Part shown: positions 36,221 through 45,325 of the stretch, piece after piece
Layout of the letters: each line of letters begins with the position of its first letter
Position numbering within the stretch: the stretch's first letter is position 1
Source: Acuticoccus sp. MNP-M23
GTDB lineage: Bacteria > Pseudomonadota > Alphaproteobacteria > Rhizobiales > Amorphaceae
DNA: 64,000 nt
Assembly (NCBI RefSeq): GCF_031195445.1
Contig: NZ_CP133480.1
Coordinates: 2,968,501 to 3,032,500, forward strand
Reading direction: 5' to 3'
Program-made: the position numbers and the translations under genes
Notes under the pieces: model-generated
The model's input: only the letters and a program-made list of their open reading frames with translations
Database searches by the model: none
What the model was told of the DNA's origin: nothing

Positions 36221-36676
36221 TCACCGCTCCACAGGTTCCACGACCAGTGTGGACGCGTCGATGCCCACAACGCGCACGCGGGTTCCGGCGGGCTGGTCGG
36301 CCCCGGCGACGCGCCAGGTGCTGTCGGCAAACAGGGCGCGTCCGGTGCCGTTGACGATGGGGTCCGCCAGCGCCAGCTCGCGGCCGATCATCGACGACGG
36401 GCCGCGGTTGACCTCCTCCGTCCCGGTGCTGATGCTGCGCATGGTGATCATCCGCGCAGCCACCACGGAGATGGCGGAGATGGCGAGGAAGCAGACCATC
36501 TGCAGCTCCCAGCCGAGCGGCACGGCAAGGTCCACAAGCCCGGTGGCGGAGGCTGCCACGCCGAACCAGATGAGGTTGACGCCCGGCAGCATCACCTCCG
36601 CAATCAGGAACAGCGCGCCGACAATGAACCAGACATAGGGGCCGAGGTCGCGCAGGATCGCGAGAAAGACGATCAT
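36221..36676 (-). CDS. NfeD family membrane protein
   Basis: Short NfeD (151 aa) with two or three TM helices (about 8-30, 35-50, 55-77) and a C-terminal OB-fold region (LALADPIVNGTGRALFADSTWRV, then GTRVRVVGIDASTLVVEP). Lacks the ClpP-like protease domain of long NfeD. It follows the SPFH gene by a single base, the classic stomatin-NfeD operon, where the two products act together in membrane quality control. Confidence 0.92.
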   Translation of the reverse strand: MIVFLAILRDLGPYVWFIVGALFLIAEVMLPGVNLIWFGVAASATGLVDLAVPLGWELQMVCFLAISAISVVAARMITMRSISTGTEEVNRGPSSMIGRELALADPIVNGTGRALFADSTWRVAGADQPAGTRVRVVGIDASTLVVEPVER

Positions 36677-36677
36677 C

Positions 36678-37856
36678 TCAGCGGTCCTCCGTCTCGCCGG
36701 ACAGGCGGGCGCCTAGGGCATCGTTGCGGGTGGTCAGGCGGCGGATCCGTTCGATCCGGCTTTCGCCGGGCGGCACTTCGGCAGTGGCGCTGTCTGGCGT
36801 GTCGTTGTCCGGCGTTATAGTCGGCACCGGCGAGGCCGTCCGGGCAATCACCGCCTCCACGGCGCGCTCGATCTCCCTTGGCGACGGGCGCGGGCCGCCG
36901 CCCTCGGGCGCAGGGCTGGCCGGGCCGGGACCGCCTGAAAAGGCATCGCGTGCAATTTCGGCAATGCCGGCGAGCGAGCCCAGCGTGGCCGCGGTCTCAA
37001 TAGGGAGGATCAGCGTGCGCTGGTTGGGCGCCGCTGCAATGTCCCGCAGCGCACCCACGTATTTTTCGGCGACGAAGTAGTTGATCGCCTGGATCGAGCC
37101 TTCCTCGATGGCGGTGGACACCACCTCGGTGGCACGGGCCTCGGCTTCCGCGGTGCGCTCGCGGCCTTCCGCGTCGCGGTAGGCGGCTTCGCGCCGGCCC
37201 TCGGCGGCGAGGATGAGCGATTGCTTCTCGCCCTCGGCGCGGGCGACGGCGGCGGCCCGGTCGCCCTCGGCCTCCAGCACCATGGCGCGTTTTTCGCGCT
37301 CGGCCTTCATCTGGCGGGTCATCGCCGCGGTGGTTTCGGGCGGCGGGTTGATGTCCTTGATCTCGATGCGAGTGATCTTCACGCCCCACGGGTCCACGGC
37401 GGCGTCAACGACGCGCAGGACACGCTGGTTGATCTCGTCGCGGTTGGAGAGGAGCTCGTCGAGATCCATCGACCCCATGACGGAGCGGATGTTGGTCATG
37501 GTGAGATTGAGGATGGCGTTGTCTAGGTCGGTCACCTCGTAGGCAGCGCGGGCCGCGTCCAGCACCTGAAAGAAGGTGACGCCGTTGGCCGTCACCGTGG
37601 CGTTGTCGCGGGTGATGACCTCCTGGCTCGGCACGTCCAGCAGTTGCTCGCGCATGTTGAGCTTGTCGCCCACGCGCTCCACGAACGGGGTGAGGATGTT
37701 GAGGCCGGGCTTGAGGGTGCGGGTGTACCGGCCGAACCGCTCGACGGTGTAGTGCATCCCCTGCGGCACGGTCTTCACTGCGGCAACAATGACCACGAAA
37801 ACCAGGACCGCCGCTGCGATCAGGTAAAGGTTGACGCCAAGGTCGAAGGGGATCAT
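36678..37856 (-). CDS. SPFH/Band 7 stomatin-like membrane protein
   Basis: 392-aa prohibitin-homology protein: an N-terminal TM helix (about 8-28), the SPFH domain (about 30-200: VPQGMHYTVERFGRYTRTLKPGLN, MREQLLDVPSQEVITRDNATV, RDEINQRVL), then an Ala/Glu/Arg-rich coiled coil (about 190-260) and a Pro/Thr-rich tail (about 300-390) ending near RLSGETEDR. It should oligomerise into a membrane microdomain scaffold with the NfeD partner encoded 1 nt downstream. ATG 37856 is chosen; a TTG two codons earlier is possible. The tail is longer than in QmcA-type relatives. Confidence 0.93.
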   Translation of the reverse strand: MIPFDLGVNLYLIAAAVLVFVVIVAAVKTVPQGMHYTVERFGRYTRTLKPGLNILTPFVERVGDKLNMREQLLDVPSQEVITRDNATVTANGVTFFQVLDAARAAYEVTDLDNAILNLTMTNIRSVMGSMDLDELLSNRDEINQRVLRVVDAAVDPWGVKITRIEIKDINPPPETTAAMTRQMKAEREKRAMVLEAEGDRAAAVARAEGEKQSLILAAEGRREAAYRDAEGRERTAEAEARATEVVSTAIEEGSIQAINYFVAEKYVGALRDIAAAPNQRTLILPIETAATLGSLAGIAEIARDAFSGGPGPASPAPEGGGPRPSPREIERAVEAVIARTASPVPTITPDNDTPDSATAEVPPGESRIERIRRLTTRNDALGARLSGETEDR

Positions 37857-37948
37857 GCGCAAGTCCGTGTTGAAGCAACGGTCCTATAAGTGGGCACGAA
37901 CGCTTCGTGCCGCAACAAAACCGGCGTGTTCGCACGGCCCGAACAACG

Positions 37949-37979
37949 AAAAAGCCCGGACAGCGGGGCTGTCCGGGCT
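37949..37979 (-). terminator. Intrinsic terminator of rpsB
   Basis: A perfect 11-bp stem (37953-37963 with 37969-37979) with a 5-nt loop. Read on the minus strand it is followed by a five-base T-run. It lies 57 nt after the rpsB stop and before the SPFH gene, so rpsB is transcribed as its own unit. Confidence 0.9.
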
Positions 37980-38035
37980 GGATGGTTTGGGCGGCATCGC
38001 TGCCGCGGCCGGGGAGGTTGCCCCTTGGCCTGACG

Positions 38036-38905
38036 TCAGGCCTGCTGTTCGGCGGGCTTGTCGCCGGTGTCTTCGGGCGTCGGGGTCATCAGGTCTTCGA
38101 CGGTTGCCTCGGCCGCGGGAGCCTCGGCTGCGGCTTCTGCCGGCGCCTCTTCGATTGCGGCCTCGACGGGGGCTTCTTCGCTCTCGCCAAGATCGTAGCC
38201 GCTGTCGCCCTGCGAGCGGAGCAGGCCGTCGAGTGCGGCGCGGGAGATCAGGTCGCAATAAAGGGTGATTGCGCGGGCGGCGTCATCGTTGCCCGGAATG
38301 GGGTAGGTGATGCCGTCGGGGTCGCAGTTGGTGTCGAGGATCGCGACCACGGGAATGCCGAGCCGGCGCGCTTCCTGCACCGCGATGGTTTCGCGGTTGG
38401 TGTCGATCACGAACACGATGTCCGGCACGCCGCCCATCGACTTGATGCCGCCGAGGTTGCGGTCGAGCTTCTCGCGCTCACGGTCGAGCGTCAGGCGCTC
38501 TTTCTTGGTGAAGCCGCCGGCCTGGCCCTGGCCGTCCATCAGCTCTTCAAGGCTGTTGAGGCGCTTGATGGAGTGGGAGATGGTCTTCCAGTTGGTCAGC
38601 ATGCCGCCGAGCCAGCGCGCGTTCACATAATATTGCGCGCATTCGGTGGCGGATGTGGCGACGGCCTCCTGGGCCTGCCGCTTGGTGCCGACCATGAGAA
38701 GACGGCCGCCCTTGGCGACGGTGTCTGAAACGGCCTTCAGCGCCTGGTGGAGCAGCGGAACGGTCTGCGCCAAGTCGATGATGTGGACGTTGTTGCGGGC
38801 GCCGAAGATGTACTCGTCCATCTTGGGGTTCCAGCGGTGCGTCTGGTGGCCGAAGTGAACGCCAGCTTCGAGAAGCTGCCGCATCGTAAAGTCAGGAACT
38901 GCCAT
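38036..38905 (-). CDS. rpsB: 30S ribosomal protein S2
   Basis: 289 aa: the S2 core (about 1-230) with [86 protein letters not shown] and [12 protein letters not shown]. It carries a C-terminal acidic, Ala/Glu-rich extension of about 50 residues that is common in alphaproteobacteria. Unusually, it is on the opposite strand from tsf, with a carbonic anhydrase gene in between; in most bacteria rpsB and tsf are adjacent and co-directional. A strong terminator follows it. Confidence 0.97.
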   Translation of the reverse strand: MAVPDFTMRQLLEAGVHFGHQTHRWNPKMDEYIFGARNNVHIIDLAQTVPLLHQALKAVSDTVAKGGRLLMVGTKRQAQEAVATSATECAQYYVNARWLGGMLTNWKTISHSIKRLNSLEELMDGQGQAGGFTKKERLTLDREREKLDRNLGGIKSMGGVPDIVFVIDTNRETIAVQEARRLGIPVVAILDTNCDPDGITYPIPGNDDAARAITLYCDLISRAALDGLLRSQGDSGYDLGESEEAPVEAAIEEAPAEAAAEAPAAEATVEDLMTPTPEDTGDKPAEQQA

Positions 38906-39167
38906 TTTTGTAGTCTCATCCGGTTGAACCGCCGCGAGCGCTGCCAGGATGGCACCGGAAGTCCGTGCTCGCGTGAGGGATTACGCGGGGACATACGTGA
39001 GCGCGCTGCGGATGGCAAGAGAGGGTTGCGGCCAATCTGTCGGCGCTTCCAATCATCCGCACTGCTGCGCCGCGCACCTTGCGCCAGCGTTCATTCAGTG
39101 CAAACCGGCGGAACGGTGTATGGCTAGACGGTGGCAGGGTCAGTGCGAGTGGCAGGAGCAACACGGC

Positions 39168-39818
39168 GTGGATGATCTCGACAAGCTCGTTTTGCGCAAC
39201 AGGAACTGGTCCGACAGGATCAAGTCCAACGACCCGACATTCTTCGAGCGGCTGTCGCATCAGCAGGCGCCGGAATTCCTGTGGGTCGGGTGTTCGGACA
39301 GCCGGGTGCCGGCCAACCAGATCATGGATCTGCCGCCGGGAGAGGTTTTCGTCCACCGCAACATTGCCAATGTCGTCTCGCCGTCGGACCTCAACTTCCT
39401 GTCCGTGCTGCAATTCGCGGTCGAGGTGCTCTCGGTGAAGACCATCATCGTGTGCGGCCATTATGGCTGCGGCGGCGTGAAGGCCTCCATGTCCGACGAA
39501 GACCACGGCCTGATCGACAACTGGCTCAACCACATCCGCCTGGTACGCCGTCTTCACCGGGACGAGATCGACGCGATCGACGGTGAACCCGCACAGGCCG
39601 ACCGGCTTTGCGAGCTAAACGTCATCGAGCAGGTCAAGAACATCACCTCCACCACAATCGTGCGCAATGCGTGGGCGCGCGGGCAGGACCTTGGCGTGTA
39701 CGGCATGGTTTACAGCCTGCGCGACGGGCTGTTGCAGCACCTTGTCACCGCCGATCCCCTGATCGGGCTCAACGGCCGTGATCGGGAGGCAATCCGCGCG
39801 GAGGCGACTGCGGGGTAG
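39168..39818 (+). CDS. Beta-class carbonic anhydrase
   Basis: Zinc enzyme hydrating CO2 to bicarbonate, 216 aa. Zinc ligands and catalytic dyad are visible: CSDSRVPAN (Cys, Asp-Arg) near residue 40-48, and VCGHYGCGGVKA (His, Cys) near 97-108; HRNIANVV lies between them. The GTG at 39168 with AGGAG nine bases before gives an N-terminus VDDLDKLVLRNRNWS that aligns with the start of E. coli Can; an in-frame ATG at 39120 lacks an RBS and would add 16 residues. It lies between the divergent rpsB and tsf genes, reading toward tsf. Confidence 0.95.
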   Translation: MDDLDKLVLRNRNWSDRIKSNDPTFFERLSHQQAPEFLWVGCSDSRVPANQIMDLPPGEVFVHRNIANVVSPSDLNFLSVLQFAVEVLSVKTIIVCGHYGCGGVKASMSDEDHGLIDNWLNHIRLVRRLHRDEIDAIDGEPAQADRLCELNVIEQVKNITSTTIVRNAWARGQDLGVYGMVYSLRDGLLQHLVTADPLIGLNGRDREAIRAEATAG

Positions 39819-39992
39819 CGGTCTGCGAAAAGGGCGACTATATAACGCCATCGGGACGCGTGGTTGCCGCACGGAGTGTGAAGCTTTGTGCGGCAAAAGT
39901 CATGCGCAAGGTCTCGACACGAGGTCGTACCTCATTCAAGAGAGGTGCCGGCCGTTGCCACAAAAACACGCACAATCAGGACACTTTATACC

Positions 39993-40916
39993 ATGACGAT
40001 CACCGCGCAGCAGGTGAAGGCGCTCCGCGAGAAAACCGGCGTCGGCATGATGGATTGCAAGACCGCGCTGAATGAAACCGGTGGCGATATGGAAGCCGCG
40101 GTTGACTGGCTGCGCAAGAAAGGTCTGTCGAAAGCCGCGAAGAAAGCGGATCGCGTTGCAGCCGAAGGCCTTATTGGCGCCGCCTCGCAGGGCACGAAAT
40201 CCGTGCTCGTCGAAGTCAACTCCGAAACCGATTTCGTCGCCCGCAACGAAAAGTTCCAGGCACTGGTCAGCGCTATCGCCGCTGAAGGTCTCGCAGCAAA
40301 TGGCGACCTCGACACGCTGAAGGCACAGCCTTACCCCGGCACCGGCCGCACCGTTGCCGAGGAAGTGACCGAAGCGGTCGCGACCATCGGCGAGAACATG
40401 GCACTGCGCCGCACGGCCAGCCTCGAAGTCAGCGACGGCGTTGTCGCCACCTACCTCCACAACGCAGTGGCGGACGGTCTGGGCAAGCTCGGCGTTCTGG
40501 TCGCGATGCAGTCCACCGGCGACAAGACCAAGCTCGAAGAGCTGGGCCGCAAGATTGCCATGCACGTGGCCGCCGTGAACCCGCTCGCCCTCGACGTGGA
40601 CGCCATCCCGGCTGAAGCCGCCGACCGTGAGCGCGCCGTCTACGCCGATCAGGCCCGTGCTTCCGGCAAGCCGGACAGCATCATCGAGAAGATGGTCGAA
40701 GGCCGGATGCGCAAGTTCTACGAGGAAGTCGTGCTGATGAAGCAGGCCTTCGTCGTGAACCCGGATCAGACCGTGGCCGAGGCCGTCAAGGACGGTGAAG
40801 CTGCTGTGGGTGCCCCGATCACCGTGACCGGGTTCGTCCGCTTCGCGCTCGGCGAGGGGATCGAAAAGGAAGAGTCCGACTTCGCTGCCGAAGTCGCTGC
40901 GGCAGCTGGCGTCTGA
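39993..40916 (+). CDS. tsf: Translation elongation factor Ts
   Basis: Guanine nucleotide exchange factor for EF-Tu, 307 aa. Signatures: [21 protein letters not shown] near the N-terminus and [16 protein letters not shown] (about 71-86). The ATG at 39993 directly begins the conserved N-terminal UBA-like domain. The 174-nt upstream gap contains an AT-rich TATATAAC element near 39839-39846 that may belong to a separate tsf promoter, needed because rpsB is not upstream; no good -35 was found. First gene of the tsf-pyrH-frr-uppS-cdsA-dxr run. Confidence 0.97.
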   Translation: MTITAQQVKALREKTGVGMMDCKTALNETGGDMEAAVDWLRKKGLSKAAKKADRVAAEGLIGAASQGTKSVLVEVNSETDFVARNEKFQALVSAIAAEGLAANGDLDTLKAQPYPGTGRTVAEEVTEAVATIGENMALRRTASLEVSDGVVATYLHNAVADGLGKLGVLVAMQSTGDKTKLEELGRKIAMHVAAVNPLALDVDAIPAEAADRERAVYADQARASGKPDSIIEKMVEGRMRKFYEEVVLMKQAFVVNPDQTVAEAVKDGEAAVGAPITVTGFVRFALGEGIEKEESDFAAEVAAAAGV

Positions 40917-40923
40917 TCGCGCC

Positions 40924-41655
40924 GTGCCGTCACAGTTAAAGCCGGCGTCCGAGTGGCGCCGGCTTCTCATCAAAGTCTCCGGCGAAGCGCTGATGGGCGA
41001 TGGCGCCCATGGCATCTCCCAGAAGACGCTCCAGCGCATCTCTTCGGAGATCGTCGAGGTGGTCCGGTCCGGCTGCGAAGTCGGCCTGGTCATCGGCGGC
41101 GGCAATTTCCTGCGCGGCGCCAACCACATGCTGACCGCCGTCGACCGTGTTGCCGGCGACCAGATGGGAATGCTGGCCACCGTGATGAACGCGGTTGCCG
41201 TGGCGGCACAGCTGCGGGCGCTTGGTACCGAGGCCGTCGTGCTTTCCGCCATCGACGTTCCGGTGATCTGCGACCGCTTCACCCACCGCGGGGCGCTGAA
41301 GCACATGGCGGAAGGGCGCGTGGTCCTGTTTGCTGCGGGCACCGGCCACCCCTTCTTCACCACCGACACCGCGGCATCGCTGCGCGCGGTGGAGATGGGC
41401 TGCGATGCGCTCCTGAAGGGCACCAACGTGGACGGTGTCTACACCGCCGACCCCAAGAGCGACCCGAACGCAACCCGCTACGAGACGGTGACGCACCAGG
41501 AAGCGCTGGAGAAAAACCTCGGCGTGATGGATGCTGCTGCAATTGCGCTGGCCCGCGACAACGGTCTGCCCATTGTGGTGTTCTCCATCAAGGACGAGGG
41601 TGCACTGCCTCTGGTGGCGCGCGGCGAGGGCGTGTCCACCATCGTCTGCGACTGA
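40924..41655 (+). CDS. pyrH: UMP kinase
   Basis: Phosphorylates UMP to UDP (243 aa), amino acid kinase fold. LLIKVSGEALMGDGAHGI (about 14-31), GLVIGGGNFLRGA, DQMGMLATVMNAVA and the nucleotide region GTGHPFFTTDTAASLRAVEMG and ALLKGTNVDGVYTADP are all present. The start is GTG at 40924, seven bases after the tsf stop; no upstream ATG preserves the conserved N-terminus, so this looks real and probably translation-coupled to tsf. Confidence 0.96.
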   Translation: MPSQLKPASEWRRLLIKVSGEALMGDGAHGISQKTLQRISSEIVEVVRSGCEVGLVIGGGNFLRGANHMLTAVDRVAGDQMGMLATVMNAVAVAAQLRALGTEAVVLSAIDVPVICDRFTHRGALKHMAEGRVVLFAAGTGHPFFTTDTAASLRAVEMGCDALLKGTNVDGVYTADPKSDPNATRYETVTHQEALEKNLGVMDAAAIALARDNGLPIVVFSIKDEGALPLVARGEGVSTIVCD

Positions 41656-41767
41656 ATACGGACGGCCCTTTGTGCAGCGAGACGTTGCCGAAGGGCCTGT
41701 TCACTTGATACCAACCCCTTCCGCCTTCATGGAGGCGGACAAGAATACGTGACTGAGGAGAGCCGAG

Positions 41768-42319
41768 ATGAGCGTCGACCTTGATGACCTGGCACGGCGG
41801 ATGGACGGCGTAATCCAGGGCTTTAAGAACGAGCTGTCCGGTCTGCGCACCGGACGGGCCAGCGCATCCATGCTGGAGCCCGTCACCGTGGATGCCTACG
41901 GCACGACGATGCCGCTGTCCCAGGTGGCAACGGTGTCGGTCCCGGAGGCCCGCCTCATCAACGTTCAGGTCTGGGACCGCTCCATGGCGCAGGCCGTGGA
42001 AAAGGCGATCCGCGAATCCAGCCTCGGCCTCAACCCCGTGGTCGAGGGCACGGTGATGCGCATCCCGATCCCCGAGCTGAACGCCGAGCGCCGCGCCGAG
42101 CTGGTGAAGGTCGCCCACAAATATTCCGAGCAGGCCAAGGTATCGATCCGCCACGTCCGCCGCGACGGGATGGAAGACATCAAGAAGGCCGAGAAGGACG
42201 GGGCCAGCAAGGACGACACGCGTGTCCAGTCCGATCGGGTGCAGAAACTGACGGACGACAAAGTCTCGGAAATTGATGCTATCCTGTCTAACAAAGAGCA
42301 AGAAATCACGCAGATCTGA
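41768..42319 (+). CDS. frr: Ribosome recycling factor
   Basis: Splits post-termination ribosomes with EF-G; 183 aa, standard length. Conserved [21 protein letters not shown] (about 12-32), [20 protein letters not shown] and the hinge/three-helix segment [36 protein letters not shown] lies ten or so bases before the ATG. Third gene of the tsf run, 112 nt after pyrH. Confidence 0.97.
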   Translation: MSVDLDDLARRMDGVIQGFKNELSGLRTGRASASMLEPVTVDAYGTTMPLSQVATVSVPEARLINVQVWDRSMAQAVEKAIRESSLGLNPVVEGTVMRIPIPELNAERRAELVKVAHKYSEQAKVSIRHVRRDGMEDIKKAEKDGASKDDTRVQSDRVQKLTDDKVSEIDAILSNKEQEITQI

Positions 42320-42322
42320 CAC

Positions 42323-43099
42323 GTGACTCACGTTCCCGCCGGACCGCCCCCCGCGTCGTTGCCGCCGCTGACGCACAGCGGGGTGCCGCGGCATGTCGCC
42401 ATCATTATGGATGGCAACGGGCGCTGGGCAGGCCGCCGCGGCCTGCCGCGGACGCTGGGTCATCGCAAGGGCGTTGAATCCGTCCGCCGGATCGTGCGTC
42501 ACGCGGGCAACCGCGGTGTCGGCGTTCTCACGCTGTATGCCTTCTCCCGCGAAAACTGGAATCGTCCGAAGGCCGAAGTCAGTGAACTAATGGGCCTCCT
42601 CCAGCGCTATATCCGCAGCGACCTCGAAGAACTGGTCGAGCAGGGGGTGCGGGTGCAGGTTATTGGCGGACGACACGATCTGAACAGCACGCTGCTTGGC
42701 ATGATCGAAAACGCAGAAGCGCGGACGGCACACAATGACCGGATGCACCTGGTGCTGGCGTTCAATTATGGTGGGCGCGACGAGATCGTCCGGGCCGCCC
42801 GGCGGGCAGCCGAGGCCGTGGCGCGCGGCGAGCTTGCCGTCGAAGCGCTGGACGAAGCAAGGTTCGCGGGTTTCCTCGACACCGGCACCCTGCCGGATCC
42901 GGACCTCGTGATTCGCACCAGCGGCGAACAGCGGATCTCGAATTTTCTTCTGTGGCAGTCGGCCTACGCCGAATACAGCTTTCCGGACGCGTTGTGGCCT
43001 GACTTCGACGAAGCCATGTTCGACGAGGCGCTGCGCGATTTTGCCGGCCGCGAGCGCCGTTTCGGCACCGTGCCGCCAGTCACCTCCGTGTCCACGTGA
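42323..43099 (+). CDS. uppS: Undecaprenyl diphosphate synthase
   Basis: Cis-prenyltransferase making the C55 lipid carrier for peptidoglycan and O-antigen; 258 aa. [24 protein letters not shown] (about 29-52) holds the catalytic Asp; [14 protein letters not shown] and [27 protein letters not shown] complete the family set. The start is GTG 42323, three bases after the frr stop. Its stop overlaps the cdsA start (GTGA). Confidence 0.96.
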   Translation: MTHVPAGPPPASLPPLTHSGVPRHVAIIMDGNGRWAGRRGLPRTLGHRKGVESVRRIVRHAGNRGVGVLTLYAFSRENWNRPKAEVSELMGLLQRYIRSDLEELVEQGVRVQVIGGRHDLNSTLLGMIENAEARTAHNDRMHLVLAFNYGGRDEIVRAARRAAEAVARGELAVEALDEARFAGFLDTGTLPDPDLVIRTSGEQRISNFLLWQSAYAEYSFPDALWPDFDEAMFDEALRDFAGRERRFGTVPPVTSVST

Positions 43100-44058
43100 G
43101 CCGGCCGAAGCGGTTCTCGCTGCGCTCCAGCGGGCGTCCTCGAGGCGCCCCTGTTCCCGCCAAGCCGCCGCGGCGCATCCGCGCCCGCGTTCGTGCGCTG
43201 CGGGAGCGTTTTCTCTTCAACCGCGAAATGCGGTTGCGGCTGATGTCGGCGGCGGTGCTGATCCCCATCGTCATCACGACCGCCTATCTGGGCGGGATTC
43301 CCTTCCTGCTTCTGGCGCTCATCATCGGCGCCGCTGTCTTTTACGAGTGGCTTGCCATGGTGGGGGCCGGCGGGATGCTGGGCCCGCGGCTGACCGGATG
43401 GGCCGCCCTTGCCGGCATTGCCGTTCTGGCACACATGTCGCCGCTTCCCGTGGCGCTTGCTGCCGTGGCCATCGCCTGTGGTGTGACTGCCGCGGTCGGC
43501 ACCCTGCAAAAATCCTTCATCTCGCTGCGCTGGCTGGCGGCGGGCATGCTTTATTCGGGGCTCGCGGTGGTTTCGCTGGTTGCGCTGCGCAAGGGCGCAG
43601 ACGGTTTCGGCGCGGTGATCTTCGTCTTTCTCATCGCATGGGCCAGCGATACCATGGCGTTCTTCGTCGGGCGCAAGGTGGGCGGACCCAAGCTGTGGCC
43701 CAGCGTTTCGCCCAGCAAGACCTGGTCCGGCGCTGTGGGCGGCTTTGTGGCAGCCATCGTGTTCGGCGCGGTTGTGGGCAACATGCTGGGCGTGCCGTTT
43801 GCGGCGGGAACACTGATCGCCGCGGGCCTGGTCGCCATTGGGGCGCAAAGCGGCGATCTGATCGAATCGGCAGCCAAGCGGCGCTTTTCCATCAAGGACG
43901 CGGGAACGCTCATCCCCGGCCACGGCGGCGTGATGGACCGTGTCGACGGGCTCATAGTGTCCGCACTCATCAGCGTGCTGATGGGCAGCATCGTGGCATT
44001 CTGGGTTTCGGCCGCGACACCGGCCGCCGGTCTCCTCCACATGATGGGGATGGGATGA
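43096..44058 (+). CDS. cdsA: Phosphatidate cytidylyltransferase
   Basis: Integral inner-membrane enzyme making CDP-diacylglycerol, 320 aa. A basic cytoplasmic N-terminus (about 1-45, many Arg/Pro) precedes seven or so TM helices. The C-terminal signature is seen as [31 protein letters not shown] and [16 protein letters not shown] start at 43096 overlapping uppS by 4 nt; its stop overlaps dxr by 4 nt (ATGA), so all three are translation-coupled. Confidence 0.96.
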   Translation: MSRPKRFSLRSSGRPRGAPVPAKPPRRIRARVRALRERFLFNREMRLRLMSAAVLIPIVITTAYLGGIPFLLLALIIGAAVFYEWLAMVGAGGMLGPRLTGWAALAGIAVLAHMSPLPVALAAVAIACGVTAAVGTLQKSFISLRWLAAGMLYSGLAVVSLVALRKGADGFGAVIFVFLIAWASDTMAFFVGRKVGGPKLWPSVSPSKTWSGAVGGFVAAIVFGAVVGNMLGVPFAAGTLIAAGLVAIGAQSGDLIESAAKRRFSIKDAGTLIPGHGGVMDRVDGLIVSALISVLMGSIVAFWVSAATPAAGLLHMMGMG

Positions 44059-45215
44059 CGCGCGTCGTTCTCCTTGGCGCAACGGGGTCTGTCGGGACAT
44101 CCGCCCTTGCCGCCATCGAGGCTGGCGGTTTCGAACTGGTGGGGGTCGCCGCCAACAGCAGTGTCGACGAACTTTGTGCCATTGCCGAGCGCCACCGCCC
44201 GCTGATGACGGTGGCGGCCGACCCTGCCTGCGGCCCGGCGCTGAAGGCGCGGCTCGGCCCGCAGGGCCTTGCCACCGATGCCGGCGCCGATGCCATGGTT
44301 GCCCTGGCCGCCATGGATGCCGAGCGCGTGATTGTTGCAATCCCCGGCTTTGCAGCGCTCCGTCCGGCGCTTGCCGCCATTGATGCGGGGCGCATCGTCT
44401 GCCTTGCCAACAAGGAAGTGCTGGTTGCGGCGGGGGAGGTGGCGATGGCGCGGGTCCGCGCTGCCGGTGCCACCGTTCTGCCTGTGGATTCCGAGCACAA
44501 CGCCATCTTCCAGGTGTTCGAACGCGGTGCGCTGGGCGCCATCACACGGATCGTCCTCACAGCGTCCGGCGGTCCGTTCCGCGAGGCGTCGCTGGAGGCG
44601 ATGCGCGCTGCCGGCCCGCGTCAGGCGCTGAAGCATCCCAACTGGTCGATGGGTGCGAAGATCTCCATCGATTCGGCGACCATGATGAACAAGGGCCTCG
44701 AGGTGATCGAGGCGCATCACCTCTTTCCCGTTGGGCCTGACCGGATCGGGGTGGTCGTCCACCCGCAGTCGATCATCCACGGGATGGTCCACTATGCGGA
44801 CGGCTCCTGCCTTGCCCACATGTCCAATCCGTCGATGGTCACGCCCATCGCCCACTGCCTGCATTATCCCGACCGGGGGGCGGCGCCGGTTCCGGCGCTG
44901 GATCTGGTCGCGCTCGGCAACCTCACCTTCGAGGCGCCCGACGACGCCCGCTTTCCGGCCCTGCGGCTTGCGAGCGCAGCCCTGCGTGCTGGCACCGCAT
45001 CGACCAATGCACTAAATGCGGCGAACGAGGTTGCCGTGGCGTCGTTTCTCGCCGAGGAGATCGGCTTTCTGGACATTGCCGCCCTCGTGGAGGCGACGCT
45101 GGATGCCATGGCCGGCCGCAGCGGCGCGGCAGACAGCGTCGACGCGGTGGAGGCGATCGACGGCGAGGCGCGCCGGGTTGCACGGGAGAAGATCCCGGCA
45201 ATGGCCGGCCGCTAG
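44055..45215 (+). CDS. dxr: 1-deoxy-D-xylulose-5-phosphate reductoisomerase
   Basis: Second step of the MEP isoprenoid pathway (386 aa), supplying precursors to UppS encoded two genes upstream. NADPH motif LLGATGSVGTSAL at residue 6; CLANKEVLVAAGE (about 119-131); PVDSEHNAIFQV with the metal Asp/Glu; TASGGPFR; WSMGAKISIDSATMMNKGLEVIEAH; and NAANEVAVASFL. ATG at 44055 overlaps the cdsA stop. Confidence 0.97.
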   Translation: MTRVVLLGATGSVGTSALAAIEAGGFELVGVAANSSVDELCAIAERHRPLMTVAADPACGPALKARLGPQGLATDAGADAMVALAAMDAERVIVAIPGFAALRPALAAIDAGRIVCLANKEVLVAAGEVAMARVRAAGATVLPVDSEHNAIFQVFERGALGAITRIVLTASGGPFREASLEAMRAAGPRQALKHPNWSMGAKISIDSATMMNKGLEVIEAHHLFPVGPDRIGVVVHPQSIIHGMVHYADGSCLAHMSNPSMVTPIAHCLHYPDRGAAPVPALDLVALGNLTFEAPDDARFPALRLASAALRAGTASTNALNAANEVAVASFLAEEIGFLDIAALVEATLDAMAGRSGAADSVDAVEAIDGEARRVAREKIPAMAGR

Positions 45216-45325
45216 GTTCGCATCAGGCCGCAGGCGTGGATGCGGCAACAGTATGCGCGATGAACAACGCGCGTCGTGAAACGAATCAGTCAATATTCCG
45301 GCGCGTGTAATTGGAAGGATCTTCG

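Noticed and set aside
41656-41767. GGCCCTT/AAGGGCC inverted repeat between pyrH and frr as a terminator
   Set aside because: Only 7 bp with a loop of about 20 nt and no T-run; frr is expected to be cotranscribed with pyrH.
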